64,000 nucleotides of DNA from SAR202 cluster bacterium bin87 (GCA_002238825.1 MPNC01000001.1:434001-498000), one strand, 5' to 3'. Numbered from the stretch's first letter, positions 44,435 through 54,467 are shown. Numbers and translations are program-made. The notes: generated from the sequence alone by a model not told the origin.

Positions 44435-45202
44435 ATGGTTTCGCCCCTAGTCGCTACCCCCAATCCGTTCCGTGGAGTGGTTGTCAACACCGCCGAACTG
44501 CCGCCCGATCCCGCCGAATTCGCCGAGCGTTTGGATGCCTCGATAGCAGAGTGGCGTGACGCAGGTTACGAAGTGGCCTGGGTGGATATCCCCATCGGCC
44601 TGGCCTCGCATGTGCCGGTAGCCGTGCAGCGCGGATTCGGGTACCACCATGCGGACGACGACGGGATTACGGCGACCCTGTCCCTGATCCCCGGCTCGTT
44701 CATTCCACCCTATGCAACCCACTATGTGGGAGCCGGAGGCGTGGTGGTGAACGACCGGGACGAATTGCTGGTCGTGTGCGAACGCTACCGCATCGACAAT
44801 CGCCCGCCCTTCTACAAGTTGCCCGGCGGAGCCCTGGAACCGGGAGAGAACATCGTCGACTCCATCGTCCGTGAGGTCTTCGAGGAAACCGGAATCGAGG
44901 CCGAGTTTCAGGCATTGGCCTGTTTTCGTCACTGGCACGGTTATCGTTACGGCAAGTCCGACATTTACTTCGTTTGCCGACTGAGAGCGCTGACCGAGCA
45001 GATCAAGATGGGCGAAAAGGAGATCGAGGAGTGCCTCTGGATGCCGGTCAAGGACTTCATGGCGGATGACGACATCAGCCCCTTCAACAAGGGCATCGTC
45101 CGTTCCGCCCTTGAAAGCGACGGCGTCGTGCGGGCCGACATGCCCGGCATGCCCCATGACCCCACGCGGGAATATTTTCTGCCCAACTTCATCCGGGACT
45201 AG
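44435..45202 (+). CDS. Nudix hydrolase with NUDT6-like N-terminal domain
   Basis: A 255-residue protein. The N-terminal pre-Nudix part (about 1-90) has WVDIPIGLASHVPVAVQRGFGYHH, typical of the NUDT6/plant NUDT2-type group. The catalytic Nudix domain follows: YVGAGGVVVN, then the box from residue about 132, GALEPGENIVDSIVREVFEE with the metal-binding Glu residues intact. These enzymes hydrolyse nucleotide-linked diphosphates (ADP-ribose, NADH-like). The start at 44435 has GGAG upstream; an ATG at 44409 is an alternative. An orphan molybdenum hydroxylase gene follows. Confidence 0.9.
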   Translation: MVSPLVATPNPFRGVVVNTAELPPDPAEFAERLDASIAEWRDAGYEVAWVDIPIGLASHVPVAVQRGFGYHHADDDGITATLSLIPGSFIPPYATHYVGAGGVVVNDRDELLVVCERYRIDNRPPFYKLPGGALEPGENIVDSIVREVFEETGIEAEFQALACFRHWHGYRYGKSDIYFVCRLRALTEQIKMGEKEIEECLWMPVKDFMADDDISPFNKGIVRSALESDGVVRADMPGMPHDPTREYFLPNFIRD

Positions 45203-45286
45203 ACGTCGTTCGCGTGTCACTCGTGACCCTGGCGCGTCCGCCGGCACGTTTCCCTTTTCGTCACCGCTGACCACTGGAGGAACCCC

Positions 45287-47578
45287 ATGACCACTACCGC
45301 AAAACCCGATCAGCAATACCGTGTCATCGGCACCCGTCCCGTCCGGCACGACGGCGTGGACAAGGTGACCGGCGCGGCCCGGTACGGCGCCGATATCAAC
45401 CTTCCTGGAATGCTTCACGCCAAGGTGCTCCGCAGCCCGTACTCGCACGCGCGCATCCGCAGTATTGACACCAGCCGGGCCGAAGCGCTGCCCGGCGTTG
45501 TGGCGGTGGCAACCTCCGCCGATTTTCCCATCATTGAAGACCGTATCCTCGACTTCGCCGAGGTCCAGGGGAACGCCCGCATGATCGCCGAGAACATGTT
45601 GGCCAAGGACAAGGCGCTGTACGCCGGCCACGCGGTTGCGGCAATCTGCGCCACCAGCGCCCACATCGCGCAGGAAGCCCTTGCGCTGGTCGATGTGGAC
45701 TACGAAGTGTTGCCCACCGTGCTCACGTGGCGTGAGGCCATGGCCGACGACGCGACGCTGCTCCATGACGACATGACCACCTACTTCAGGCAGGAACGCT
45801 TCGCCCGCGGCGATGACACCGGGGTGAAGAGCAACGTTGCCGGTCACATCCAGCACAAGATTGGCGATGTAGACCAGGGGTTCGGTGAAGCGGACATCGT
45901 AATCGAGCGGGAGTTTGAAACCCAAACCGTTCATCAGGGTTACATCGAGCCCCACGTCTCCACGGCCATGTGGTCGGCCGACGGCCGGGTGACGGTTTGG
46001 ACCAGCACCCAGGGCCTGTTCAACATTCGATCCCAGACCGCCGCGATCATAGGCGTGCCGGAATCCCAGGTGAAGGTAGTGCCCATGGAGATCGGCGGCG
46101 GGTTCGGCGCCAAGGCCATCGCGTACCTGGACCCGGTAGCCGCAGTGCTGTCGCGCAAGACCGGGCGACCGGTCAAGGTGGCGATGGACCGCACCGAGGT
46201 ATTCGTGGGCAGCGGCCCCGCGTCGGCCACCTTCATGCGCTGCAAGATGGGCGTCAAGAACGATGGGACCATGGTGGCGGGCCAGCTCTACATGGTCTAT
46301 GAAGCGGGCGCCTTCCCCGGCTCGCCGGTGGGCGGCGGCGCGCTGACCGGGTTCGGCCCTTACAAAATGGACCACATGCTGGTCGACGGCCTGGACGTCG
46401 TATGCAACAAGCAGAAGGTCCAGGCCTATCGCGCTCCGGGCCAGCCTCAGGTCGCCTTCGCCGTCGAGGCCGTGGTGGATGAGTTGGCCGAGATGCTGGG
46501 CATCGAGCCCATGCAGTTCCGCCTGCAAAACGCCGTCCAGGAGGGCGACCGCATGCCCAACGGCGTGCCGCACCGGGTGTTCGGTTGCATCGAGATGGAA
46601 GAGGCAATGGTCAATAGTGACCACTTCAAGGCTCCGCTGGACGGCCCCAACCAGGGACGTGGCATTGCTGTCGGGTTCCGCTGGCAAGCCGGTCAAGCTT
46701 CGTCTGCCACCATCAACGTCAATGCCGACGGCACCCTGAACCTGATCACCGGGTCGGTGGACATCGGGGGCACGCGTACCGCCGTCGCCATGCAGGTGGC
46801 TGAAACCCTGGGAATTGACGTGGACCGCATTGCGCCCACGGTGGTTGACACCGACACGGTAGGCTGGACTGCGACGACCGGCGGCAGCCGGATTGCCTTT
46901 GACACTGGCCTGGCCGCCATCGCGGCATCCGAAGACCTGCGTGACCAGATGGCCCAACGGTGCGCCCTGGTATGGGAGGTCGAGCCCGACAACGTTGAAT
47001 TTGCCGACGGGGTGTTCACCTGCACCAGCACCGAAGAGCGCATGACCATGGCCGAGGTGGCGAACCGCATGATGCGGACCGGCGGGCCGCTGACCGCATC
47101 GGCGTCCGCGACCTCAACCGGAGTTGGTCCGGTTATCGCCGGCAACATCATCGACGTTGAGGTCGATCCGGATACCGGCAAGGTGGACATCCTGCGCTGC
47201 ACGGCGTTCATCGACTCCGGAACCTCGGTGCACCCGAGCTACGTGGAGGGCCAGATGCAGGGCGGAACCGTGCAGGGCCTCGGCTGGGCGATGTCAGAGG
47301 ACTACACCTACGCGGACGACGGACGGATGCTGAACTCCAGTTTCCTGGACTACCGCATGCCGACCGCGCTGGACCTTCCCATGATTGACACCGTGGTCGT
47401 GGAAGTGCCCAACCCGCGTCATCCGTACGGTTTGCGCGGCGTGGGCGAAGCCCCGCTTATTCCGCCGCTGGCCGCGCTGCACAACGCGATCTATCACGCG
47501 GTCGGAGTTCGGGTGAACAAGCTCCCCATGTCGCCGACGGCGGTGTTGGAAGCGCTGCAGGAAGCGGACGGCCAGTAG
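45287..47578 (+). CDS. xanthine dehydrogenase family molybdopterin-binding subunit (copy 1)
   Basis: A 763-residue large subunit of the molybdenum hydroxylase family. It begins RVIGTRPVRHDGVDKVTGAARYGADI and has EIGGGFGAKAIAYLDPVAA (cofactor contact), QAYRAPGQPQ at the active-site loop, MQGGTVQGLGWAMSEDY and the catalytic Glu in RGVGEAPLIPP. The loop is not the AYxCSFR of form I CO dehydrogenase, so CO oxidation is unlikely. No FAD or 2Fe-2S subunit genes are adjacent. A paralogue is at 58578-60842. A GGAGG site precedes ATG. Confidence 0.93.
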   Translation: MTTTAKPDQQYRVIGTRPVRHDGVDKVTGAARYGADINLPGMLHAKVLRSPYSHARIRSIDTSRAEALPGVVAVATSADFPIIEDRILDFAEVQGNARMIAENMLAKDKALYAGHAVAAICATSAHIAQEALALVDVDYEVLPTVLTWREAMADDATLLHDDMTTYFRQERFARGDDTGVKSNVAGHIQHKIGDVDQGFGEADIVIEREFETQTVHQGYIEPHVSTAMWSADGRVTVWTSTQGLFNIRSQTAAIIGVPESQVKVVPMEIGGGFGAKAIAYLDPVAAVLSRKTGRPVKVAMDRTEVFVGSGPASATFMRCKMGVKNDGTMVAGQLYMVYEAGAFPGSPVGGGALTGFGPYKMDHMLVDGLDVVCNKQKVQAYRAPGQPQVAFAVEAVVDELAEMLGIEPMQFRLQNAVQEGDRMPNGVPHRVFGCIEMEEAMVNSDHFKAPLDGPNQGRGIAVGFRWQAGQASSATINVNADGTLNLITGSVDIGGTRTAVAMQVAETLGIDVDRIAPTVVDTDTVGWTATTGGSRIAFDTGLAAIAASEDLRDQMAQRCALVWEVEPDNVEFADGVFTCTSTEERMTMAEVANRMMRTGGPLTASASATSTGVGPVIAGNIIDVEVDPDTGKVDILRCTAFIDSGTSVHPSYVEGQMQGGTVQGLGWAMSEDYTYADDGRMLNSSFLDYRMPTALDLPMIDTVVVEVPNPRHPYGLRGVGEAPLIPPLAALHNAIYHAVGVRVNKLPMSPTAVLEALQEADGQ

Positions 47579-47604
47579 ACGCCCGCCTCGCTTCGCGAAC
47601 CCAA

Positions 47605-47631
47605 AAGGGGCCGGTTTTACACCGGCCCCTT
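47605..47631. terminator. bidirectional terminator hairpin
   Basis: A perfect 11-bp stem (47605-47615 and 47621-47631), with a 5-nt loop and AT-rich flanks, stands between the convergent molybdenum hydroxylase gene and the hypothetical gene ending at 47657. Confidence 0.8.
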
Positions 47632-47656
47632 GTAATTTAAACGCGCGTCGACCCTA

Positions 47657-48199
47657 CTACTCGCGTGCGGTTAATACTTCGGTCAGCATGAGAAAGTTGG
47701 CCTGGAGCTCGGGCGCCAGGGTAGTTCCGCCCCGTGACAGGAGCAACAGCAATCGCACCTGGGCCGCGAGATCCGCAGCAAGCTTGCGCTTGGCTTCTGC
47801 CACGGTGTCGGCCGCGATCGGCACTCTGAGGCCGTGAAGCGGCAGCGCGTGACGCGACTCGCCACACCAGTACTGGTCGAGGCTGTCGATGATGACCACC
47901 GGAATGTCTTTCGAAACCACAAAGGGCGCTTCCGGAGGACTGTCGGCGGGAGTCAGAACGTCGGCGAACGCCCGGGTCACGTCGCTGTGATTGATGTGGA
48001 ACGTCGCGGCGTTGGGCTGGCTGGTCGACGTGTTTTGCCACGACCAACCGTCCGGCATCGCGGTGTTGTGGTTCGGCGTGACGCTGACGGGAAGCGAGAT
48101 GTCCTCGGCCAGTGGCCGACCGTCCGTCTGGTCGTCCGCAGGGTCACGCAACCCGTAGCGGGGCTCGGCGACGTCTTCCGGTTGCTCGGGAGTAGTCAT
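47657..48199 (-). CDS. hypothetical protein
   Basis: A 180-residue soluble protein that I do not recognise. A polar N-terminal half (NTSTSQPNAATFHINHSDV) is followed by a folded part with IPVVIIDSLDQYW and a C-terminal helix rich in Leu and Ala (AKRKLAADLAAQVRLLLLLS). GGAGG precedes ATG. It is 16 bases from the upstream partner gene on the same strand, so the two are very likely co-expressed. Confidence 0.65.
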   Translation of the reverse strand: MTTPEQPEDVAEPRYGLRDPADDQTDGRPLAEDISLPVSVTPNHNTAMPDGWSWQNTSTSQPNAATFHINHSDVTRAFADVLTPADSPPEAPFVVSKDIPVVIIDSLDQYWCGESRHALPLHGLRVPIAADTVAEAKRKLAADLAAQVRLLLLLSRGGTTLAPELQANFLMLTEVLTARE

Positions 48200-48215
48200 C
48201 CAGACCTCCGCACCA

Positions 48216-48620
48216 TCAGTGGCCGTGACCGTCGCCGTCGATTTCCCAGGCAGCGTACACCTGCTCGGGCAGGGGGATGGGACCCACGGCTTCCTCGTAC
48301 TCGCGGACGTGCTTGGCGGACAGGACGGCGATGGCCTTCATCATCTGGGGGCTGACCTTGATCCGCGCCCTCAGGATGGGTTCGCGTTCCTCAACCTGCT
48401 CGCCGAAAAACAGCACCGCCGAGTACAGGCTGCTGAAGATGTGGAAAGAGTCGCTGTAGAACGTGATCGGATCCAGCGGGCTGGGTCCTTCTGCTGCAGC
48501 CGGCGCTGGGGCGGCGGCCGTGTTGACGTTCAACGCCGGGACGTCGCCCGGGTTGACGTAACTTTCCTCCTGGGGCGGCTTGTCCTCGGGCGGCACGTAA
48601 GGACGTTGGATGATGGGCAT
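48216..48620 (-). CDS. small DUF3467-like hypothetical protein
   Basis: A 134-residue protein. A Pro/Ala-rich N-terminus leads to a folded part (TFYSDSFHIFSSLYSAVLFFG, then RARIKVSPQMMKAIAVLSAKHVREYE) that resembles DUF3467 proteins. It ends in a short His/Asp-rich tail (DGDGHGH) that could bind metal. GGAGG precedes the ATG. The resemblance is from memory; the function is unknown. It is the first gene of a two-gene unit with the downstream unknown protein. Confidence 0.6.
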   Translation of the reverse strand: MPIIQRPYVPPEDKPPQEESYVNPGDVPALNVNTAAAPAPAAAEGPSPLDPITFYSDSFHIFSSLYSAVLFFGEQVEEREPILRARIKVSPQMMKAIAVLSAKHVREYEEAVGPIPLPEQVYAAWEIDGDGHGH

Positions 48621-48712
48621 GATACCTCCGTCCCTGTCCGCGGCATGGACGCGGCAGGTTGATGCGGCGATTGGCCGCCATTATAGCGAGTCTGGCGGCG
48701 GGTTGCTGACGA

Positions 48713-49225
48713 TCAGCCGTCCGGTTGGGACAGGCCGTCGATGAATTCCAGGCCAGGCAGTTTCCCCAGCTCCCGGGGTGGCATCTTTACCTTGGCCGAC
48801 CGGCTGCCGGCGCCGAGGATGATGTAGTCCATCTCCAGCAGGCGCTGGTCGGCGTAGACGGGGAGATCGTCCGGCAAGGCGAGGATGGTGACGCCGCCGA
48901 TCATCATGCCCGTCAACTCCTGGGTCTCCTCGGCGGAGGCGAAGGAGGCGCGGGACACCCCCATGAGGCGGCGCACGCACCGGTTGACATCTAGGCGGTC
49001 ACAGGCGCGCACAACGCATGCCGAATAGGCTGCGGCGCCGCGTTTGCTCGCCACGATGATGGTGTTGGCAGAGTGTGGCAGGTCGTAGCCGTACTGGGCG
49101 CAAAAATCCGCGGTGTCCCCGTACTGCGGGTCAATGGATATCCATTCCCAATCGGCAATCCCCAACTCGGTGAGGGCTGTACGGACACGGGTTTCCAGGG
49201 CGTCGGTGTCGTTGACTGCTGCCAT
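48713..49225 (-). CDS. YbaK/aminoacyl-tRNA deacylase-domain protein
   Basis: A 170-residue YbaK/EbsC-like protein. It has the core DFCAQYGYDLPHSANTIIVAS, a VVRACDRLDVNRCVRRLMG segment similar to the family Lys-containing helix (Lys is not conserved here), MIGGVTILALPDDLPVYADQ, and IILGAGSRSAKVKMPP near the end. YbaK-type domains clear mischarged tRNA, though several stand-alone members act otherwise. The start at 49225 is chosen for fold length. It lies 5 bases after the MaoC-like gene. Confidence 0.75.
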   Translation of the reverse strand: MAAVNDTDALETRVRTALTELGIADWEWISIDPQYGDTADFCAQYGYDLPHSANTIIVASKRGAAAYSACVVRACDRLDVNRCVRRLMGVSRASFASAEETQELTGMMIGGVTILALPDDLPVYADQRLLEMDYIILGAGSRSAKVKMPPRELGKLPGLEFIDGLSQPDG

Positions 49226-49230
49226 GGCGC

Positions 49231-50235
49231 TTATCCGAAACTCAGCGTGGCGTCGGAAAGGCTCACCAGTTCGTCGCGCTGGTTCACGCCTTTGATCCGG
49301 CACTGGACTTTCCGCTGGCCGTACAGGTTGCCGCCCGTTCCGGTAACCTCGCCGGAGAAGGTCACCACGTCGCCGGCTCGGAAGGGAGTGATGGCCCGCA
49401 TCACCAGGTTGCCACCGTTGTACAGGGCTTCAGGGGGGGCATTGAGGCCGATGAACCGGTCGACGTAGGACATGGTCGCCGGTCCGGCGTTGACCGCGCC
49501 GCCGAAAATGTTCTGGCGGGCGAATTCTTCGTCAGTGTGGATGTTGCTTTCACTGGGGCGGCCGGCAAGCCGTTGGGCGTTTTTGCGCAGAATGTTCTCG
49601 GTGGTCTCGCCCACGGACAGGGTGCGCGGCAGCGGCGCCCCCACCAGAGAGCTCTCCCAGGTCAGGTACTGCGCCGGGTCGGGGATGGCAGCAACATCGG
49701 CGGCGGGAGCGGAACCGGTCGATATCTCCGGAACGGATCGTTGGCCTGCGGAGTATTCGAATATGCAGGTGTAATCGTAGCTGGCCACCACCGCGCCGGC
49801 CTCGTCAAAGGCTGATACGCGGAACGTCACAAACTTGCTCCCCCGGCGTTCGTACTTTTGGTACACCCGTCGGGTGCCGGTGAGCGTTTCGCCGGACCTC
49901 ACCGGCCGATACCAGCGCATCTCGCACTTGGCAAAAGGGGTCTGACGGCGGTTGGTCTGGGAACGCTCCTGGGCCACAAACCCGTTGGCTTCGGCAATCT
50001 CGTCACGGAGCAAAGGCGCGTAGGTCAACGCCATGGTCGGCATTGCCATGATCGGCCCGGGATCCTGCCCCGGGGCCGGCATGGAATACCGCGGGTCGGG
50101 ATTTTGGGAGCATGCGGCGTATTCGGCGACGTTTTCGGCTGACAGAGTCACCCGCGTTTCCGCGCCGGACTGGCCGGTGCGTACGGCGTCGTAGGTCCAA
50201 AGACGTTCGGCTGCGGTGGCGTTCGTTTGGGTCAT
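49231..50235 (-). CDS. MaoC-like double-hotdog protein
   Basis: A 334-residue protein with two hotdog domains. The N-terminal half (about 20-170) is of the FAS1-like dehydratase type (PTMALTYAPLLRDEIAEANGF, MRWYRPVRSGETLTGTRRV). The C-terminal half (about 205-334) is MaoC-like (IHTDEEFARQNIFGGAVNAGP, TPFRAGDVVTFSGEVTG). Double hotdogs of this kind hydrate enoyl-CoA or dehydrate hydroxyacyl-CoA. The catalytic Asp/His pair of hydratase 2 is not cleanly visible, so an acyl-CoA-binding role is possible. GGAGG precedes ATG. Confidence 0.82.
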   Translation of the reverse strand: MTQTNATAAERLWTYDAVRTGQSGAETRVTLSAENVAEYAACSQNPDPRYSMPAPGQDPGPIMAMPTMALTYAPLLRDEIAEANGFVAQERSQTNRRQTPFAKCEMRWYRPVRSGETLTGTRRVYQKYERRGSKFVTFRVSAFDEAGAVVASYDYTCIFEYSAGQRSVPEISTGSAPAADVAAIPDPAQYLTWESSLVGAPLPRTLSVGETTENILRKNAQRLAGRPSESNIHTDEEFARQNIFGGAVNAGPATMSYVDRFIGLNAPPEALYNGGNLVMRAITPFRAGDVVTFSGEVTGTGGNLYGQRKVQCRIKGVNQRDELVSLSDATLSFG

Positions 50236-50318
50236 GTTGGCTGCCTCCTGGAGTCTGCGGGGATTATAACCCGCCGGCATGGGGCGGCTCCAAACGTTCG
50301 AACCATTTTCCCGCCAGT

Positions 50319-51110
50319 CTAGGCGGGTTTACGCCCCACGAACAGGTTTCCGCCGAAACCGCCTTCGTATGCGTTGGTAGGTACGTATTCCGCTTGCAAT
50401 CCGACATCGGTTAACGCTTCCAGCCACAGCGATTTGGGGAACAGGCCGCTGGTATGGCGGTCGATCTCGACCTGGATGTCACCATCTCGGTTGATGATGA
50501 ACACGAACACGGACTCCACCGTGGTGGCATCGGGTGACGGCTGCGCGACGTATTCGATGAACGTCACGTTGCTCTCTTCGGTCGCGCGAGTCCAGTCGAC
50601 CACCCGAGAACCGGCGAATGTGTCCCGCAGGCAATCGGGAGCCAGCAAGACCAGCCCGCCGGGGACCAGATGCGTCCGCGCCGTTTCGACGGCCGCCCGC
50701 AGGTCCGCCTCAGTCACCATGTAGTTCACCGCGTCGTGAATGGTGACCACGTCAAAGGTGCGCCCCAGGCGTATGGTGCGCATGTCCCCGAGGTGATGGA
50801 TGGTCTCCGGGTTCAGCTTCTTCGAAATGTCCAACATCTGTGAGGATATATCCACGGCCTCAGTGGCGAAATAGCGGGTGAAGTGCGACAGCAGGTGGCC
50901 ACCCCCGCAGCCCAGGTCCAACAATCCGGGTCGCGGGTCCCACGCCGGCTGGTTCCCCGTCCACCCGAACTCGGACCAGATCAGATCTCGCCACTCCGCG
51001 GCTTCGACCCTGTACTCCTCGGGCGGGCTGATGACGGGCCAAAGATGGGCCAGATCGTGGTAGAGGCGCAGGGTCACGGCGAGTTCAGGCCGCCTTCGCG
51101 GTGAGGCCAT
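50319..51110 (-). CDS. class I SAM-dependent methyltransferase
   Basis: A 263-residue methyltransferase. The SAM motif is GLLDLGCGGGHLLSHFTRYF (about 63-82), motif II region is FDVVTIHDAVNYM, and motif III is LVPGGLVLLAPDCL. The C-terminal beta strands match generic small-molecule methyltransferases. It overlaps a short unknown gene upstream by 26 bases. Substrate unknown. Confidence 0.88.
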   Translation of the reverse strand: MASPRRRPELAVTLRLYHDLAHLWPVISPPEEYRVEAAEWRDLIWSEFGWTGNQPAWDPRPGLLDLGCGGGHLLSHFTRYFATEAVDISSQMLDISKKLNPETIHHLGDMRTIRLGRTFDVVTIHDAVNYMVTEADLRAAVETARTHLVPGGLVLLAPDCLRDTFAGSRVVDWTRATEESNVTFIEYVAQPSPDATTVESVFVFIINRDGDIQVEIDRHTSGLFPKSLWLEALTDVGLQAEYVPTNAYEGGFGGNLFVGRKPA

Positions 51111-51324
51111 AAGTGTCCACGTACAGAAATTCCCGGATCCGGCCCAGGGTCGATCCCGACGCCGGTGGGTTGTTGTATATCCAACGTTCCAGATTGCTGA
51201 TGATCACGCCGGGCTCCAGCTCGATGGCCGGGCGGCCCAATCGCTCCCACCGGGCGATCATGCGCGGAGCGTCTGCCGGGACCGCAAAGTGTGAATTGGA
51301 CAATATCGCAGAGTAGGTGCTCAT
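51085..51324 (-). CDS. small hypothetical protein
   Basis: A 79-residue protein, unlike any family that I know. It has a helix-turn pattern (MIARWERLGRPAIELEPGV) and a C-terminal IREFLYVDTYGLTAKAA. A good GAGG ribosome site 7 bases before the ATG and a 26-base overlap with the methyltransferase gene support it as a real, translationally coupled gene. Confidence 0.55.
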   Translation of the reverse strand: MSTYSAILSNSHFAVPADAPRMIARWERLGRPAIELEPGVIISNLERWIYNNPPASGSTLGRIREFLYVDTYGLTAKAA

Positions 51325-51410
51325 CGTTAGACCTCATGTTCGAATTACGAACAAGTGTACGACGTCCAGCGGATGAGCGCAAGTGGTAATGGCGATGCGT
51401 CAGAAGCGGG

Positions 51411-52154
51411 TTACTCCGTCAATAATCGGTCAAGCCAGGAGTCGATCAGGTCGACACCGCGGGCTCCCGCGCTGACATGGGCGATACGGCCCTGCTTGTC
51501 GATGAACACGTAGCTGGGCACGCCCCTGATACCGTATGCCGCGGCCAGTTGCGCGCTCTCGTCAAACACGTTCGGGAAGGTCAGTTGATTACGTTCCACG
51601 AATGCGATCGTGGCTGCCTCAGTGGTATTGAACTGCGAAACCCCGATGACGTCGACGCCGGCAGCATCCAGTTTGTCCCGGTAGAGGGACGCTACGGCGG
51701 GCAACTCCCGCCCACAGTGGGGTCACCAGGGCGCCCAGAATGCCAGGAGCGTGGGCGAACCGTAGGCGTCCGGCAGGGAAAACTCCGAACCGTCCAGCAT
51801 CTGCGCGTTGAACGGTATCGCCGGCTGTCGGTCTTCGGTTGTGGCCTTGGTGGGCGTCGGCCAGGGCGTGTAGGTCGGTTGGGGCCGCGGTGTATACGTA
51901 GGCGCCGGCGTGTCGGTGGGAGGGACCGCGGTCGCCGTGGGAGTGGGAGCAGGCGGAGCCGTGGGATCCGCGGTCGGCAGCAGCGCTTCAACGGTGGCGC
52001 CGTAATCACCAGCCGGATTTTCGGCTGGCGTCCGGTTGCACCCAATCAAGGTGGCGCATACGGCTACAAGGATTGCGACCAGAACGAGATGATGCAGCGC
52101 CTGGTTGTTGGTTCGGCCCAGGATTGCGGGAGTGATGTGCATCCGGCGGTTCAT
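51411..52154 (-). CDS. TlpA/ResA-like thioredoxin lipoprotein with in-frame UGA (probable selenocysteine)
   Basis: A 247-residue reading frame containing one internal TGA (51723-51725) at codon 144. A signal segment ends in a lipobox (ATLIGC, Cys39), followed by a Thr/Pro-rich linker (about 61-103) and a thioredoxin-fold domain. The motif reads FWAPW-UGA-PHCGRELP, so UGA falls exactly on the first Cys of the CxxC active site and Cys147 remains as the partner. The fold continues in the same frame through GIRGVPSYVFID (cis-Pro loop) to a TAA stop. A SECIS-like hairpin follows. I read it as Sec144 in a UxxC redox centre. Alternatives are a point nonsense mutation or sequencing error. Confidence 0.8.
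51696..51725 (-). promoter_or_regulatory. putative bacterial SECIS element downstream of UGA
   Basis: After the UGA (51725-51723) the minus-strand RNA can fold a 6-bp all-GC stem (51712-51707 with 51701-51696) around the loop AGUUG (51706-51702). The apical loop starts 16 nt after the UGA and has G as its second base. This meets the bacterial SECIS pattern (loop 16-37 nt away, G in the first two loop positions), at the short end of the range. Confidence 0.6.
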
Positions 52155-52208
52155 GGCGCATCTACCCTAGCATATTTTGCGCGAGGCGGCACCGTGCGCC
52201 TTCGAACC

Positions 52209-52368
52209 GTAACTGTTCAGAGTTGCTGGGGAGGTGTCATTGCGAGCGCAGCGCGGCAATCTCGTTGATGCCGGGGGGTCCTTCAGGGCAGACGTTGCTG
52301 CTGCGATATCGAGATTGCCACGGCGCAAGCGCCTCGCAATGACAACCTCCTGAAATCTGAACAGTTAC
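52209..52368. repeat. 160-bp MITE-like palindromic element
   Basis: Outer inverted repeats of 13 bp (52209-52221 and 52356-52368) enclose an inner pair based on GTCATTGCGAG (about 52231-52246 and 52333-52349), then GCGGCAATCTCG with its complement further in. Only a core of about 45 bases is unpaired. The GTCATTGCGAG/CTCGCAATGAC motif is common in dispersed intergenic repeats of many bacteria. It has no transposase and could form a long cruciform or RNA hairpin. Confidence 0.75.
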
Positions 52369-52470
52369 TGCGAACCCGCAGGGCCTTTCGAAAGTCGTTG
52401 CGAAGAGCGGATCGAGGTGGCAATCCCGTCGCTGCAACCAGGCTTTCCCGTATGGGTCATATTCGCGAAG

Positions 52471-52500
52471 CGAGATTGCCGCGCTGCGCTCGCATTGGCC
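52471..52500. repeat. degenerate inverted half-copy of the 160-bp element
   Basis: This 30-base stretch matches the reverse complement of the inner left arm of the neighbouring palindromic element at about 26 of 30 positions. The region between 52390 and 52460 also has weaker similarity. It is probably a decayed second copy. Confidence 0.6.
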
Positions 52501-52709
52501 AAAGCTGCTTTGGAACGGCCCTGTCGAAATCGTCGGCGGGAGCGGGCGGGTTGGCTCGCGGAACGCGCCCGGTTGAGCGCCTCTCGGCCCGGTCGTTCGC
52601 GGGCGATCTCCTGCGGTGCGATATACTACGGTGCAAACTTGGTTATCCGCCGTTCCCGCGGATTTCGTGCCCCTGCATCGGGGGATGCAGACCGGGAGCG
52701 GTGCCGCCG

Positions 52710-54401
<1,692 letters not shown>

Positions 54402-54441
54402 ATACCCGCGCGGTCACAGCGACCGATTGGCGAAAAGTCGA

Positions 54442-54467
54442 GGGGGCGGGTCTGAAAACCCGCCCCC
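54442..54467. terminator. bidirectional terminator hairpin
   Basis: A perfect 10-bp GC stem (54442-54451 and 54458-54467) with a CTGAAA loop, followed by CTCTTTC, lies between the convergent mutase and EF-G-like genes. Confidence 0.8.

Larger units (their letters stand above)
52155..52709. other. 555-base non-coding region with repeats
   Basis: No gene is supported here. The first two-thirds hold palindromic repeat units (listed separately). The last part before the mutase start has a -10-like TATACT at 52622-52627. The open frame extending upstream of 52710 through the repeats is not coding by composition or motif. Confidence 0.6.

Noticed and set aside
44447-46957. 836-codon open frame on the minus strand
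   Set aside because: It lies opposite the Nudix and molybdenum hydroxylase genes and is a GC-rich antisense frame with low-complexity His/Gly/Val composition and no domain.
45287-47578. CO dehydrogenase large subunit (CoxL)
   Set aside because: The active-site loop reads AYRAPGQ, not the AYxCSFR of form I enzymes, and the partner genes are missing.
51411-51704. Separate short thioredoxin-like gene starting after the TGA
   Set aside because: It would lack the active-site motif, signal peptide and a ribosome site, and the upstream frame runs into it in phase. One interrupted gene explains both parts better.
52398-52709. Longer N-terminus of the mutase
   Set aside because: The upstream frame crosses degenerate repeats and has no homology. 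The ATG at 52710 has a ribosome site and gives the normal family length.
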